This document shows positions 1-11,700 of a stretch of DNA of 64,000 nucleotides, piece by piece; positions within the stretch are counted from its first letter, which is position 1, and each line of letters begins with the position of its first letter. The DNA is from Teredinibacter turnerae T7901 (GTDB lineage: Bacteria; Pseudomonadota; Gammaproteobacteria; Pseudomonadales; Cellvibrionaceae). The notes beneath the pieces are model-generated. The model ran no database searches, was not told the origin of the DNA, and worked only from the letters and a program-made list of their open reading frames with translations. Position numbers and translations under genes: made by a program. The stretch lies in NCBI RefSeq assembly GCF_000023025.1, contig NC_012997.1, forward strand, positions 2,291,125-2,355,124. Direction: 5' to 3'.

Positions 1-1
1 A

Positions 2-3000
2 TCGAATATCGGGCACTTGGAGCCCGCCGCTGCGATCGCAGGCATTACCAAAGTATTACTGCAATTTCAGCATAAAACACTCGCGCCGTCGCTTCATGTT
101 AAGGCACTAAACCATCGCATTGATTTTGCTGCGGAGGGTGTAGAAGTACAGCAACACATTGCTGACTGGCTACCGATTTCGTCGTCGGAGCCTAAACGTG
201 CGGGTGTCAGTTCGTTTGGCGCAGGTGGTGTAAATGCACACGTTATTCTGGAATCATATTCCACTGGTGATGTAAATAAAGTTCCAGCGCTGCAACCGAC
301 ATACCCTAGCTTGAGCACGATCGTTCCACTTTCGGCGCAAAGTGATGAGGCGTTGGACGCGCTAATTAAGCAGATGCACGCTTATATTTCCATGCACGTA
401 GACGTAAATTTGTCCTCTATTGGCTATACGTTGCAAACCGGTCGCGATGAATTTCGCTATCGCGCTGCAATTGTGGCGAACTCGCGAGAGTCCTTACTTG
501 AACAATTAGAAGGCTGGCACGATCGAAAACGTCATGGTGCAGCCACAGAGAGCGGAGATATAAAAGAATACCGTGATCTTGGCGATATATTTTCCGATTG
601 CGATGTACTCGTTGATCAATGGCTGCAACAAGGGCACGCCGACAAAATCGCTGCCCTTTGGACGAAGGGAGCGGCGATTAAGTGGGAGCGACTATGGTCT
701 ATTGATACCTCTCAGCCTGGTTCGGTACGCGTACGTCTGCCTGGTTACCCTTTTATGGGCGACCGCCATTGGGTGGATGGCGCCAAATGGCAACCGGTGG
801 AGGGAACTCCTCACGCCGCGTCACCCGCACCTGTGGCTTCAGGCGAGAACATTGCTATAGCTCATGGCGAAGAGAATAAAGTAGCGCTATCCATTTCACA
901 ATATTTTGTCGCTGACCACGTAGTTGATAGCCGCGCAATTTTGCCCGGTGTCAGCTATTTAGCTGCGTTTGAATCGGTACTGAATGACACTGATGGTGTA
1001 TTCGCCATCGATCAAATGATGTGGGTGCGACCTTTGTCATTCGAACACCAAAATGAGTGCATACTGAGTGCTCAGCAAGGTGGTTCCCATACCGCGTTGG
1101 TGGATGACCAGGGCACGGTGTACGCGAAGTGCCAAAGCGTTGGTGCCAGTGATGCGGCGGCGCCAATTAACTTACCCCGATTGTTGTCCGATTTGCGCGA
1201 AACAATTTCCCGTGAAGAATGCTATCGAAGGCTTGTAGATCAGGGGTTCAATTACGGCCCTGGTTTACGCTGCGTGGATAAGGTTCAGTTTAAAGACAAT
1301 TTGATCCTGGGCCGCATAATACAGCAAAAAACCACCGCGGGTGATCCCTGGAGTCTGTCCAGTGGACTTTTAGACGCGGGCCTGCAAACCACAATCATAG
1401 CGAATAATGCACCGCAAACTTTATTGCCCTACGCTTGCGATAAAATTATCGTATGCAGTAAACGCTGGCCTTCGCGGGTATTTTCTGTCGCAAACCTACA
1501 ACACCGCAGCGCACAACGGATTACCTGCGAGTTAGGATTTTACGATTCACAAGGAAATCCTCTGCTGGTAATGCAAGGACTTACCTTGCTGGCAAGTAAA
1601 TCGGATACGGCCTCGCAAACAGAAGCCGTTGCCACTGGGAGACTGAAGCCCAGCGATAACCATTCTCGAAATGTCGCTGCTAGCGATTTTTACCGCAGTC
1701 AATGGACACCTGTCGATCGATCACAGACTGCAGCGACCGATTTCAATAATGTGGATGTGGTGGTTATTACCCATCCGCTATCCTCATCAAAAAATGTCGT
1801 GGAACGCCTTGCCATCGCCTGTAACGGCGCACCAATTTTAGAGGTGCCGGTGTCTGGAAAACAAATACCGCAGCTACCTCAGTTGGGCAAGTCGAAACGA
1901 CTGTTCGTGGACTGTGCGTCTCCTTTTTTAGCGGACGTAGATTTCCTTCCGGTGCTGGATGTTTATCGCCAATACCCCTCCGGTACCGAATATATAGTCG
2001 TTGCTAGCGATAGTGATACTGCTGACGTGCAAGCTTTGGCGCAATCCTATGCGAGCTTTGGCCGAGCAATGCTGCACGAAACGGATCAGTTCATTCTAAA
2101 AACGTTTATTACAGGGCTCGCGTGGGAAACACTTTTTAAAGATGTACTCACAGCCGAGAGCAGCTTGGCGTTCAAAGAGGTACAGGGTGAACTATACAGC
2201 CTAAATTACACGTCTTTGGACGCAAACGCAGAGCAAGGTTCAGGGCAATCCATCGGCTTCTCCGTGGGCGGCATTTATTGGCTTACCGGCCTTGGTGGTG
2301 TAACGGAGGCGCTTGCGATGCAGATACAAGCGCGATATCAGGCAAAGATTGTCATCACAGGGCGTCGGGCGCCGGAGACAGTTTCTCCGTTGCTTGATAG
2401 GCTGCCAGGCGTGAATTACATACAGGCGGATATAACGAACGCTGCGCAATGTGAGGACGTATTCGATTGGATTAAGCGTAATCTGGGCGAACTGAGCGGC
2501 GTTATCCATTTGGCCGGCACGGTTCACGATGATCGACTGGTTAATCAAACGCAGGAAAGTATAAGCCGTGTTTTAAAGCCCAAGATTACCGGTGCTAAAA
2601 ACTTACTTAGCAAACTAAACGATTGCCCAAATGCATGGTTGATATTGGGTTCGTCCATTGCGTCTGTTGTTGGCAATATAGGCCAAAGTAACTATGCCAT
2701 GGCCAACGGCTTTCTTGATGCGCTGGCGCGGGAATCGCTCGCTCGCGGGCAAGATACACTGAAGGAAACTGCCTCACTGTCTGCTGGAGCGGATAGAAGA
2801 AAAACGCCGGTGCTCAGTGTCAGTTGGCCGCTATGGCGAAATACCGGAATGGCTGCTGATAAGGAGGATTTAGTCGAGCATAACCAACGGTTTGGCTTCG
2901 GTTACATTTTGCCAGAGAATGGCTTGGCGGTATTAGAGCAGGCCATGGCGGATGCCTCTCACTCACCTCACGTTATATATCTACCGGGGGACGGTGAGAA

Positions 3001-6000
3001 AATAGCGCGAGCATTTAATATCAGTCTGCCTCATTCTGCGGTGACAGCGGTCATGGCGAACACCGAGCATGCGCCATCAGCAGGCGATCCAAGCGAAGCC
3101 GCAACAGGCGACGTTTTCGTACCGGACCCGGTAGACGTAAGAGCGCAATTGTTAGAGAACCTGTTTGATCACACCAACGAATTATTATCCCTACCGGAAG
3201 GTGTGTTAGAGGCTGACGAAGATTTATCCAGCTATGGCTTTGACTCCATTTCCCTCTCCGACTTTGCTGATCGCTTAAACGCAGATTATGGCTTGGGGAT
3301 AAGCCCCGTACTATTTTTCGATTACCCAACGTTGAGCGGGCTGGCGGATGCGTTACTCGAACGCTTCGGCGAAAAAATTGCCAAAAAAATGCAGCTAGCT
3401 GCGCCTACTACCGCCGTTTCGCAAGCAGGTATACCCCCTTTACCCCGCCAGCAGTTGTCAGGCGAGAGTACCGTTAATCAACAGCCAACGCACGCTTCCG
3501 TGGCTTGTGAGAAAACTGTTGACGAAGTGATTACAACGGTTGTGCCTGAACCGGAAAAAACCTCAGTTGCGGTAAGCAATGGCAATGCAGTACCTGCATT
3601 GTCAGTGGCATTAGCTGCGCCCGGGAAAACCCCGGCCAGTGAACAGGAATTTGACGAGCGTACAGTTGCTATTGTCGGCATGGCTGGCCGCTTTCCAGGT
3701 GCAGACTCACTCGAAACTTTTTGGCAGAATCTGGTGTCGGGCGTGGATATGGTAACGCCGGTTCCGCAAGAACGATTTGGTAATGAGGCGCGGCAATATT
3801 TTGCAGGTCTGGTTGATGGGTTGGAGCAGTTTGATCCGGAGTTTTTTAAGATTACCGGCCGCGAAGCGGTATTAATGGACCCGCAACATCGCTTGCTCAT
3901 GGAGCTTGCGTGGCAGGCCGTAGAGCACGCAGGTTACCATCCTAAATCACTTTCGGGCAGTGCAACCGGCGTTTTTGTGGGCATAACCCTGCACGACCAC
4001 CTTCAGCGATTACACGATATTGGGCAGCAACCTGTCTCTCATTTGGCAACCGGTAATGTTCATTGTCTGGCGTCCAATCGTATTTCGTATTTGCTTAACC
4101 TCAACGGTCCCAGCGAATCGGTCGACACCGCCTGTTCCAGTTCGTTGGTCGCTATGAACCGCGCCGTAAAAGCGTTGCGCACGGGCGAGTGTACTGCTGC
4201 GCTGGTCGGGGGCGTGAATGCGTTGCTGTCGGATGTGATGTTTAACGCGTTCACCGAAGCTGGCATGCTATCGCCGACTGGCCGTTGCCATACATTTTCC
4301 GCCAATGCGGATGGCTATGTACGAGGTGAGGGCGGTGGCATGGTGTTTATTAAAACACTCCACCGAGCGCTCGCCGATAAAGATGCTGTTTTAGCGCTGA
4401 TTCGTGGTACCGCTGTAAATCATGGCGGCCATGGTCAATCGCTGACAGCGCCCAGTGCAAATGCGCAAGCCAGGGTGATTCAGCAGGCTCTTAAAGATGC
4501 GCAATTAAGTCCCGATACGATTAGCTACGTCGAAGCCCATGGCACAGGCACTCAATTGGGCGACCCCATTGAACTGGAAGGTTTGACTCAGGTATTTGGG
4601 TCTGCACATGTGGAACATCCGCGGTACACCGGGACGGTTAAAACAAACATTGGGCACCTTGAGAGCGCGGCGGGGATGGCGGGGCTTATAAAATTGGTGC
4701 TGGCGCTTCAGCACCAGATTTTACCGAAATCGCTTCACGGTGAGCCGATAAACAACTTAGTCAATACAGACACTTTACCATTTGAATTTTTACATGAAAC
4801 GCGATCATGGGGCGGAGATAACGGTTTGCCTCTGCGAGCGGGCCTTAGCTCATTTGGCTTTGGTGGAGTTAACGGACATATTGTTCTGGAGCAAGCGCCA
4901 TCGATTGATTCATTTGAAACAGCGCAAACACATCCGGGTTCAATGGAGCTGATTATTGTATCAGCGGTATCGGAGTCTCTGCTCGTTGAGCAACTTCAGA
5001 ACTTGCAGGCCATAGCTGCGAGTTTGGCCGAGAATCAACTCGCCACGCTTGCATATACATCGCGAGTAGCGCGCGGTAGCTATAAACATCGAGCAGCGTT
5101 TTTGGTGTCCAGTCTATCGCAATTGCAATACCAGATTTCCCAGTTTATTTCCGGCGCTGTTGTGGCCAATTTGAATGAAAGAGAAATAACCGAAAGGCCA
5201 CTCAAAGCGCTTATTGATGAAGGAGCGTGGGCCGAGTTAGGCGCGCGCTGGTTGCAAGGTTTGAATATTGACTGGCAAGCGACGGGTACAACTGAGTTGC
5301 CCGTTCACCGAACACCTTTCCCATTAACCCGATTTAATCGCCGGGATTGCAGTATTGAGCTGTTAGGCGCAAAACCGACTATTGCCAGCCCGGATTCAGT
5401 AGGCGAGCACCGCTCGGATGAGAAACCGGTCACTAAGGCGGTCTTTTACCGCCCGGCCTGGGAACCGTGTCCGCTCGAATCCAACGCGGCTTCGATCGTG
5501 CCTTATACCCGGACCATTTTGTTGTTAGTACGCGACGATGAAAGTGTGCTGTGGCACGAACGCATCGCGCAAAGCCCACGGCACAACTGGCACATTGTGC
5601 GATTTTCAGGGCTTTACCCAAGGCTGAGTAAGACTGAGCTGGAAATTGATCTTAATGCCGAAAATCCAATAACGCAGTTCATCCAATTATTGGAGCATCG
5701 GCACATTAGACCGGATTGGGTGATAGACGCATTTGATTTTGCGGCTACTCAGGAAGCTACCGCGTCCAGTGGATTTTGGTTGCAGCGCGTTCAATTATTG
5801 CAAAGCTGCATGCGCGCCTGGCAGGGAAGGGGGCAAAATGCGGGCGTACACTTCTGGCATTTGTCCGGGAGTAACGGGTCCGCGCAAAGTGCCTGGTTCG
5901 AAACGCTATACGCAGGTTTAGGTGTTGAATACAAAAATATTCAAACGCACCAGTTACAGCTCGAATCTTGCCCTGTTATTCGAGAGTTTGAGGCAGTGTT

Positions 6001-8698
6001 GGAGCAGGAAGCGATGCAACCCGCAACCCAGCAATCAGTATCGCGACGATCAGGTTCGCGTAATGTCAGACAGTTTGAGCCGATCACACTATCCACAAAT
6101 TCCAGTTCGGTATTTTTACGAGCAGACGCGGTTTATGTAGTAACCGGCGGTACCGGCGGTCTGGGTGTTGTTGCGGCGAAGCTGCTTATCTCTTGTGGCG
6201 CACGCCAGTTGATCTTACTGGGCAGAAAGCCTTTGGGTGAGAAAGGAGAAACTGTTGTTCGCACACTCAGCGAAAAAGGTGCAACAGTAAATTACAGTAG
6301 CAGCGTCAACGACCTTAAAACGCGTTTGCAAAGCGAGCGGCTCTTTGTCGCTGGTGTTATCCACTGTGCGGGCGTCGATACTCAGGGTGACTTGGCGTTT
6401 ATCAATAAGTCCAGCAGCAGTTTCGAGAAATGCCTGTTGCCGAAAACCGAGTTGGCTCAGCGGCTGTGTGAAGAGCTCAAGCCCCACCTGGACCCAGCCA
6501 AACTACAATTTTTTATCGCTTATTCGTCTGTCTCCTCAGTTGTGCCGGTATTGACTGCAGGTCGCAGCGACTACGGCCCAGCGAATGGCGCCCTCAATTC
6601 ATGGGTAGCCGCACAAGCAGAGCATTATTCTAACTCCGGGTTTGTTAGCATTTTGTGGCCCAGTCACGAAAGTGGCGGAATGCCGGTAATAACCTCTGAA
6701 CGCTATCAAAACACGGGGCTGGCGTGTCTTACAGAAGATCAAGCCGATCAGTTTTTGCGGGTTATTATGCAAGCGGCCATTCAGGGACGTTTGCACGATG
6801 TTTTGATACTTCCGCATCTGGATATCTCGTTACCTCTCAATTTGTTCCCGCAAAAGTCATCATCAGCGATGCTCGCAGGGGTTTCTGAAGCGAGTAACCT
6901 GAGAGGTGAAAACATCGTTTCGCCAGCGACAACCGACCAAGCCAGCGATGGCTCGAGCGATCTACTCGCCAGCCTGACAACATTGTTCGCCGAAAAATTA
7001 TTGATTGCTCAGGAGAACCTCGCAGCGGAAGCGGGCTTTAGCGATTTAGGTATCGATTCGATTTTGATTGCTGATTTAGTGCGCGCTATAGAAACTAAAT
7101 TCGAATGCGTTATGCCGCCGTCGGCAATTTTGGAACACCCCACGCTGGCTCAGTTGGCCGATTTTCTGAATGAGGAGTTGGGTGTAAATAGCTTACCAAA
7201 AGCTAACCAAAGCTTATCCAGCGTTGCCACAGTAGCAACACCATCGCGCGAACAAGTATCTACTTCTGTTGAACATGCGGACAAAATAGCGGTAATTGGC
7301 ATGGCGTGCCGTTTTCCCGGCGCTGGATCACTGACGGAGTTTTGGCAAAACTTGATGCAGTCTGTATGTAGTGTGACTGAAGTGCCAGACGATCGCTTCG
7401 ATGTGGAGTCGTTATTTTCGAAGGAACAGGAACAGGGTAAATCTATCAGTAAGTGGGGCGGTTTTGTCGACGGGGTAGATCTGTTTGATCCCGAGTTTTT
7501 CAGTATCCCAACGGAGCAGGCTGCATACATCGACCCTCTCACTCGGTTGAGCTTGTTGACCAGCGCCGAAGCGATTGCTCACGCTGGCTATAGTAAAAAC
7601 GATGTTTGGGGTACACGTTGTGGTGTCTATGTTGGCGGTAATCGCAGCCACTACGGCCTGGATCATGTCAGCAATGCTGCGACCGCCACAGGCTTAAATC
7701 AAAATTTTATGGCGGCTCACCTGGCTCATGTTTATAACTTCACCGGGCCTTGTTATGTAATGGACGCAGCCTGTACATCCTCTTTGTTAAGTATCCATAA
7801 CGCCGCGCGTGATCTCGCGCTGGGTGATATTGATATGGCGATAGCAGGAGGTGTTGAAGTTCTTCTGGATCAGACGCCGTATTTAAAATTGAGCGCAGCA
7901 GGCGCGTTGTCGCCAGATGGTCTTTGTCAAACCTTCTCTAAAAATGCCAATGGATTTGTGCCGGGCGAAGGCGCCGGTATGGTCGTTCTGAAGCGGCTGC
8001 AGGATGCGTTGCGAGACAACGACACAATATGTGCCGTAGTCGAAGCGTCCGCGGTGAATAACGATGGCCATACAATGGGTTTAACAACGCCAAATCTCGA
8101 AGCACAAAAAGCGTTGCTGGCAGGTATTTATTCCGCTGTTCCTGAGGCCGTTGCACATCTGCAATATATCGAAGCGCATGGGACAGGCACCATGATTGGT
8201 GACCCTATTGAACTTAAAGCCATGGCGTCTATTTTGGATGGTTTACAAGTGCCGCAAGGTCAGGTGGCCGTGGGCAGTGTTAAATCCAATGTAGGTCATT
8301 TAATGGGTGCTGCGGGTGTTGCGGCGTTTATTAAAACAGTGCTTGTCGTTCAAAACGGTTTTGTTCCTGAGACACTTCACTGTGGTGAGCCGAACCCTCG
8401 CTTTAACTTTGAACGCTCGCCACTGGTGCCCGCAAATAAACCCAAAACGCTCGCAAATCAGGATTCCATTTATGCGGGAATCAGCGCTTTTGGTTTTGGT
8501 GGGACCAATTGTCATATTTGTGTAAGCAATCGAGCGACAGGCCGCAGTGGTACTCGCGTAAGTTTGCCTGCTCCCAAATTTAATCTCAGACGCTTCTGGC
8601 TCGAATCTACGGGCCAAACGGTGACACACAAACGTGCTTCGGCATCTGCGGCTTCAGTCGCTTCATCCGAAGGCATTCTCGCACTGGAATGGCTCTAG
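2..8698 (+). CDS. trtD: trans-AT polyketide synthase subunit, 5' truncated by window edge (putative tartrolon PKS)
   Basis: Type I modular PKS without AT domains. The reading frame is open to the left edge (first codons SNIGHLE, the end of a ketosynthase), so the true start is outside; the TTG at 17 is not a start. Domains, by residue from nt 2: end of KS 1-85; DH 287-540 (catalytic His in DHVVDSRAILPG, second motif DAGLQ); KR with its structural half 565-1000 (TGLGGVTE, then NYAMAN); ACP 1045-1125 (GFDSI); KS 1220-1640 (Cys codon 4133-4135, HGTGT, NIGHLE); KR 1815-2275 (TGGTGGLG, DYGPAN); ACP 2320-2395 (GIDSI); KS 2428-2845 (DAACTSSL, HGTGT). It ends on a KS, so its last module finishes in the next protein. 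Post-KS linkers carry the LPGYPF motif usual in trans-AT systems. Role: with a trans ER and the next subunit, builds a CH2 and a C=C unit. The symbol follows my memory of the published trt cluster and the product logic; it was not checked. Confidence 0.9.
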   Translation, partial: SNIGHLEPAAAIAGITKVLLQFQHKTLAPSLHVKALNHRIDFAAEGVEVQQHIADWLPISSSEPKRAGVSSFGAGGVNAHVILESYSTGDVNKVPALQPTYPSLSTIVPLSAQSDEALDALIKQMHAYISMHVDVNLSSIGYTLQTGRDEFRYRAAIVANSRESLLEQLEGWHDRKRHGAATESGDIKEYRDLGDIFSDCDVLVDQWLQQGHADKIAALWTKGAAIKWERLWSIDTSQPGSVRVRLPGYPFMGDRHWVDGAKWQPVEGTPHAASPAPVASGENIAIAHGEENKVALSISQYFVADHVVDSRAILPGVSYLAAFESVLNDTDGVFAIDQMMWVRPLSFEHQNECILSAQQGGSHTALVDDQGTVYAKCQSVGASDAAAPINLPRLLSDLRETISREECYRRLVDQGFNYGPGLRCVDKVQFKDNLILGRIIQQKTTAGDPWSLSSGLLDAGLQTTIIANNAPQTLLPYACDKIIVCSKRWPSRVFSVANLQHRSAQRITCELGFYDSQGNPLLVMQGLTLLASKSDTASQTEAVATGRLKPSDNHSRNVAASDFYRSQWTPVDRSQTAATDFNNVDVVVITHPLSSSKNVVERLAIACNGAPILEVPVSGKQIPQLPQLGKSKRLFVDCASPFLADVDFLPVLDVYRQYPSGTEYIVVASDSDTADVQALAQSYASFGRAMLHETDQFILKTFITGLAWETLFKDVLTAESSLAFKEVQGELYSLNYTSLDANAEQGSGQSIGFSVGGIYWLTGLGGVTEALAMQIQARYQAKIVITGRRAPETVSPLLDRLPGVNYIQADITNAAQCEDVFDWIKRNLGELSGVIHLAGTVHDDRLVNQTQESISRVLKPKITGAKNLLSKLNDCPNAWLILGSSIASVVGNIGQSNYAMANGFLDALARESLARGQDTLKETASLSAGADRRKTPVLSVSWPLWRNTGMAADKEDLVEHNQRFGFGYILPENGLAVLEQAMADASHSPHVIYLPGDGEKIARAFNISLPHSAVTAVMANTEHAPSAGDPSEAATGDVFVPDPVDVRAQLLENLFDHTNELLSLPEGVLEADEDLSSYGFDSISLSDFADRLNADYGLGISPVLFFDYPTLSGLADALLERFGEKIAKKMQLAAPTTAVSQAGIPPLPRQQLSGESTVNQQPTHASVACEKTVDEVITTVVPEPEKTSVAVSNGNAVPALSVALAAPGKTPASEQEFDERTVAIVGMAGRFPGADSLETFWQNLVSGVDMVTPVPQERFGNEARQYFAGLVDGLEQFDPEFFKITGREAVLMDPQHRLLMELAWQAVEHAGYHPKSLSGSATGVFVGITLHDHLQRLHDIGQQPVSHLATGNVHCLASNRISYLLNLNGPSESVDTACSSSLVAMNRAVKALRTGECTAALVGGVNALLSDVMFNAFTEAGMLSPTGRCHTFSANADGYVRGEGGGMVFIKTLHRALADKDAVLALIRGTAVNHGGHGQSLTAPSANAQARVIQQALKDAQLSPDTISYVEAHGTGTQLGDPIELEGLTQVFGSAHVEHPRYTGTVKTNIGHLESAAGMAGLIKLVLALQHQILPKSLHGEPINNLVNTDTLPFEFLHETRSWGGDNGLPLRAGLSSFGFGGVNGHIVLEQAPSIDSFETAQTHPGSMELIIVSAVSESLLVEQLQNLQAIAASLAENQLATLAYTSRVARGSYKHRAAFLVSSLSQLQYQISQFISGAVVANLNEREITERPLKALIDEGAWAELGARWLQGLNIDWQATGTTELPVHRTPFPLTRFNRRDCSIELLGAKPTIASPDSVGEHRSDEKPVTKAVFYRPAWEPCPLESNAASIVPYTRTILLLVRDDESVLWHERIAQSPRHNWHIVRFSGLYPRLSKTELEIDLNAENPITQFIQLLEHRHIRPDWVIDAFDFAATQEATASSGFWLQRVQLLQSCMRAWQGRGQNAGVHFWHLSGSNGSAQSAWFETLYAGLGVEYKNIQTHQLQLESCPVIREFEAVLEQEAMQPATQQSVSRRSGSRNVRQFEPITLSTNSSSVFLRADAVYVVTGGTGGLGVVAAKLLISCGARQLILLGRKPLGEKGETVVRTLSEKGATVNYSSSVNDLKTRLQSERLFVAGVIHCAGVDTQGDLAFINKSSSSFEKCLLPKTELAQRLCEELKPHLDPAKLQFFIAYSSVSSVVPVLTAGRSDYGPANGALNSWVAAQAEHYSNSGFVSILWPSHESGGMPVITSERYQNTGLACLTEDQADQFLRVIMQAAIQGRLHDVLILPHLDISLPLNLFPQKSSSAMLAGVSEASNLRGENIVSPATTDQASDGSSDLLASLTTLFAEKLLIAQENLAAEAGFSDLGIDSILIADLVRAIETKFECVMPPSAILEHPTLAQLADFLNEELGVNSLPKANQSLSSVATVATPSREQVSTSVEHADKIAVIGMACRFPGAGSLTEFWQNLMQSVCSVTEVPDDRFDVESLFSKEQEQGKSISKWGGFVDGVDLFDPEFFSIPTEQAAYIDPLTRLSLLTSAEAIAHAGYSKNDVWGTRCGVYVGGNRSHYGLDHVSNAATATGLNQNFMAAHLAHVYNFTGPCYVMDAACTSSLLSIHNAARDLALGDIDMAIAGGVEVLLDQTPYLKLSAAGALSPDGLCQTFSKNANGFVPGEGAGMVVLKRLQDALRDNDTICAVVEASAVNNDGHTMGLTTPNLEAQKALLAGIYSAVPEAVAHLQYIEAHGTGTMIGDPIELKAMASILDGLQVPQGQVAVGSVKSNVGHLMGAAGVAAFIKTVLVVQNGFVPETLHCGEPNPRFNFERSPLVPANKPKTLANQDSIYAGISAFGFGGTNCHICVSNRATGRSGTRVSLPAPKFNLRRFWLESTGQTVTHKRASASAASVASSEGILALEWL

Positions 8699-8741
8699 CA
8701 ACGAGCTGCCATTGACCCCCTTCGCGCGATAAGGACTACAA

Positions 8742-11700
8742 ATGTTTGAAGAGCATTTTCATCGGGAAGTTAGAGCGAAAATTAAATCCGACGATTATCC
8801 CGTGGCCCACCATCTGGTGCACGGAGCAAGGCTACTGCCGGGCGTATTTCTGATCGATTTAATTTATCGTGCGATTACTGCCTCGGGCATCAGTGCGGAA
8901 TCGGTGCTACTGAAAAAAATTATTTTTCGCGAACCCGTATCGTTTGGCTTAGATTCCGCGCCCGCAAAAAATTCACGCACTATCACCGTATCTTTCGAGG
9001 GTAGCCTAAACCAAGTTAAAGTACGTGTTGTCAGTTTTGCCGAAGGCGAATCGCCGTCTCAGGCGCGTGAACACCTGAAAGCGCATATTGTTCCCGCAAC
9101 CGGGCAGCGTTTATTTGCACCTAATATACCTGCCGCTATGCCGGCGTCCATGGACGCGGATGAAGTTTATGCATTTGCACGCAACGTGGATATTGTTCAC
9201 TACGAATTTATGAAGCCGTTGGGGCGATTGAGCCATCTGGATCATGGCACCCTGGCAAGTGTTGAATTGGGTGAGCTTGCGCGCGGCGCCATGAACAACT
9301 TTATGCTCCAGCCGGTATTTATGGATTTTGCCACCCTGGTGCCGTTCAGCCGCAATATGTCTGCATATGAGCAGGCATATATTCCAATCTATATCGAGCA
9401 AATTCAAGTTTTTCAGCCACTTAAAGACCAGTGTCGGGTCTACAATCCCTCGGAAAATCGCGGCCCTGAGTCTGATGATATTCTTTACAACAATATTTAC
9501 CTGTATAACGAGCGCGGTGAGATAGCCTTGATATTTGAGCGCTTTGGCGCGAAGCGTATTCGCAGTAGCGATCTGATCCATTCATTGTTGGATAACACAG
9601 AAGTCGCGCCTGAGTCAGCGGCGGCTCCTACTGGCGAACAAGTAACGCCGCTAACTGCCACGGCGAAATTAGCCACTGGTGATGCGTCTGCCGCTCCCGC
9701 AGACATTGTCCGAAAGATTGTGCTCGATATTCTTGCGAGCAAACTTAAAAAAAATCCCCAGGAAATCGATACCAAAACGTCATTTTATGAGAGCGGCCTG
9801 AGTTCTGTCGACCTATTGGATTTCGTCAGCCAATTAGAGGCTGGGTTGGAATTGGAACTCTATCCAACCTTACTCTTCGAACATACCAGCGTAGACGCAC
9901 TACACGAATTCCTGGTAGCCGAAGTTGAAGAGCAGGGGGTATCGCTTGTATCGACAGTATCAGACGCCGCTTCCCAACATAATCTCAGCGCTAACGCGCA
10001 TGAAACTGCAACCGGCGCTCAGGTTGTTCCTGAAGTAGAAACCTCGAATGATTCTGAATCACTTAGTGGTTCCGCATCTCGCACTATTGGAATTATAGAG
10101 ATTGCAAAGCCGGCGCAAATGCCTGTCGAACTACCTGGCGAAGTACCTGGTGAGAGTCCAGAAATAGCGATAGTAGGGCTGGCTGCCCGATTTTCCCATG
10201 CAGAGAACGTACGTGAATTCTGGCAAAACCTCTTGGATGAAAAAGATCTGGTGGAAGAAATTCCGTCGGACCGTTGGCCCATTGCTGGCTTTTACAGTGA
10301 ACGTGGAGAGCCCGGAACCAGTAATAGTAAATGGGGCAGTTTTATTAACGGCGTGGACCAGTTCGACCCGTTATTTTTCGCTCTCTCACCGGTTGACGCG
10401 GAACGAATGGACCCGCAGGAACGCCATTTTATGCAGGAAGCCTGGCATGCGCTGGAAGACGCGGCTATGGCGCCAGGCAGTGCGCGGCATGAAAAAAATA
10501 TGGGCGTTTTTTGCGGCGTTATGTGGAGTGATTATCAACTCTATGGTCACGAAGCCCTGTTGGACAATCAGCCAGCGTTAGCCTCTTCCTGGTTCTCGTC
10601 AATTCCCAATCGCGTGTCCTATTGTTTTGATCTGCACGGACCAAGTATGCCGGTGGATACGGCCTGTTCATCTGCGCTCTATGCGATTCACCTTGCGTGC
10701 GACAGTTTACGTCGAGGTGAATGCAGCGCCGCTTTAGCGGGTGCGGTAAATCTGTCAGTTCATCCAAGTAAATATATAAAGCTGAGCGCGTTGCAAATGC
10801 TATCTCCGACGGGGCGCTGTCGCGCATTTGGCGACGATGCCGATGGGTATGTTCCAGGTGAGGGCGTCGGTGCCGTTGTGCTGGTTCCTCTGGAGCGCGC
10901 AGTTGAACAGGGCCAGCACGTCTACGGGATTGTGCGTGGTAGTGCCATTGCACATGGTGGAAAAACTGCGGGGTTTTCTGTACCGAATCATGAATCTCAG
11001 GCGGATGCGTTTACCGCTGCATTGAAGGATGCTGGTCTTGCGCCTGCGGCTATCGACTATTTAGAAGCCCACGGTACGGGTACCAAAATAGGTGATCCAA
11101 TTGAAGTTAATGGGGTGAAAGAAACGTTTAAACGTTTTGGACTGAACGCCCGTGAAGGGCAAATTTTAACGGGTTCGGTGAAGTCGAATCTGGGGCATCT
11201 GGAAGCTGCTGCTGGCATCGCCAGTCTCGCCAAAGTACTGATGGCGATGCATCATGGCGTGATCCCAAAGAGTTTGCACACGGACAATCTTAACCCGTTA
11301 ATCGACTTCAGTCGTACGCCTCTCACACCTGTCCAGATGACCCTGCCATGGCCCTCGAAAGGCACCGAACCTCGGCGTGCAGCAATTGCCTCTTTTGGCG
11401 CTGGTGGAGCGAACGCCTACTTGATTATCGAACAATTTCAAAATTCGATAGGCTTATCCGGTCAGACGATGGCTGATCAGCAGAGCTGGGTCCCACTATC
11501 TGCTCACAGCGTCGGCCAGCTTTTGGCAAGTGTATATACACTAAAGCGCTATCTGAGCAAAGATCCTGAATTGTCCATCACCGGTATTTCTGCTGTGCTA
11601 CAGCGAGGCAGAAAGCGTTTGGCCCATCGATTGGTGCTTGAAGCGAGGGATTGTTCCGAGCTACACGGTCTTTTATCGGCGATTCAATCTGAGCCCGACT

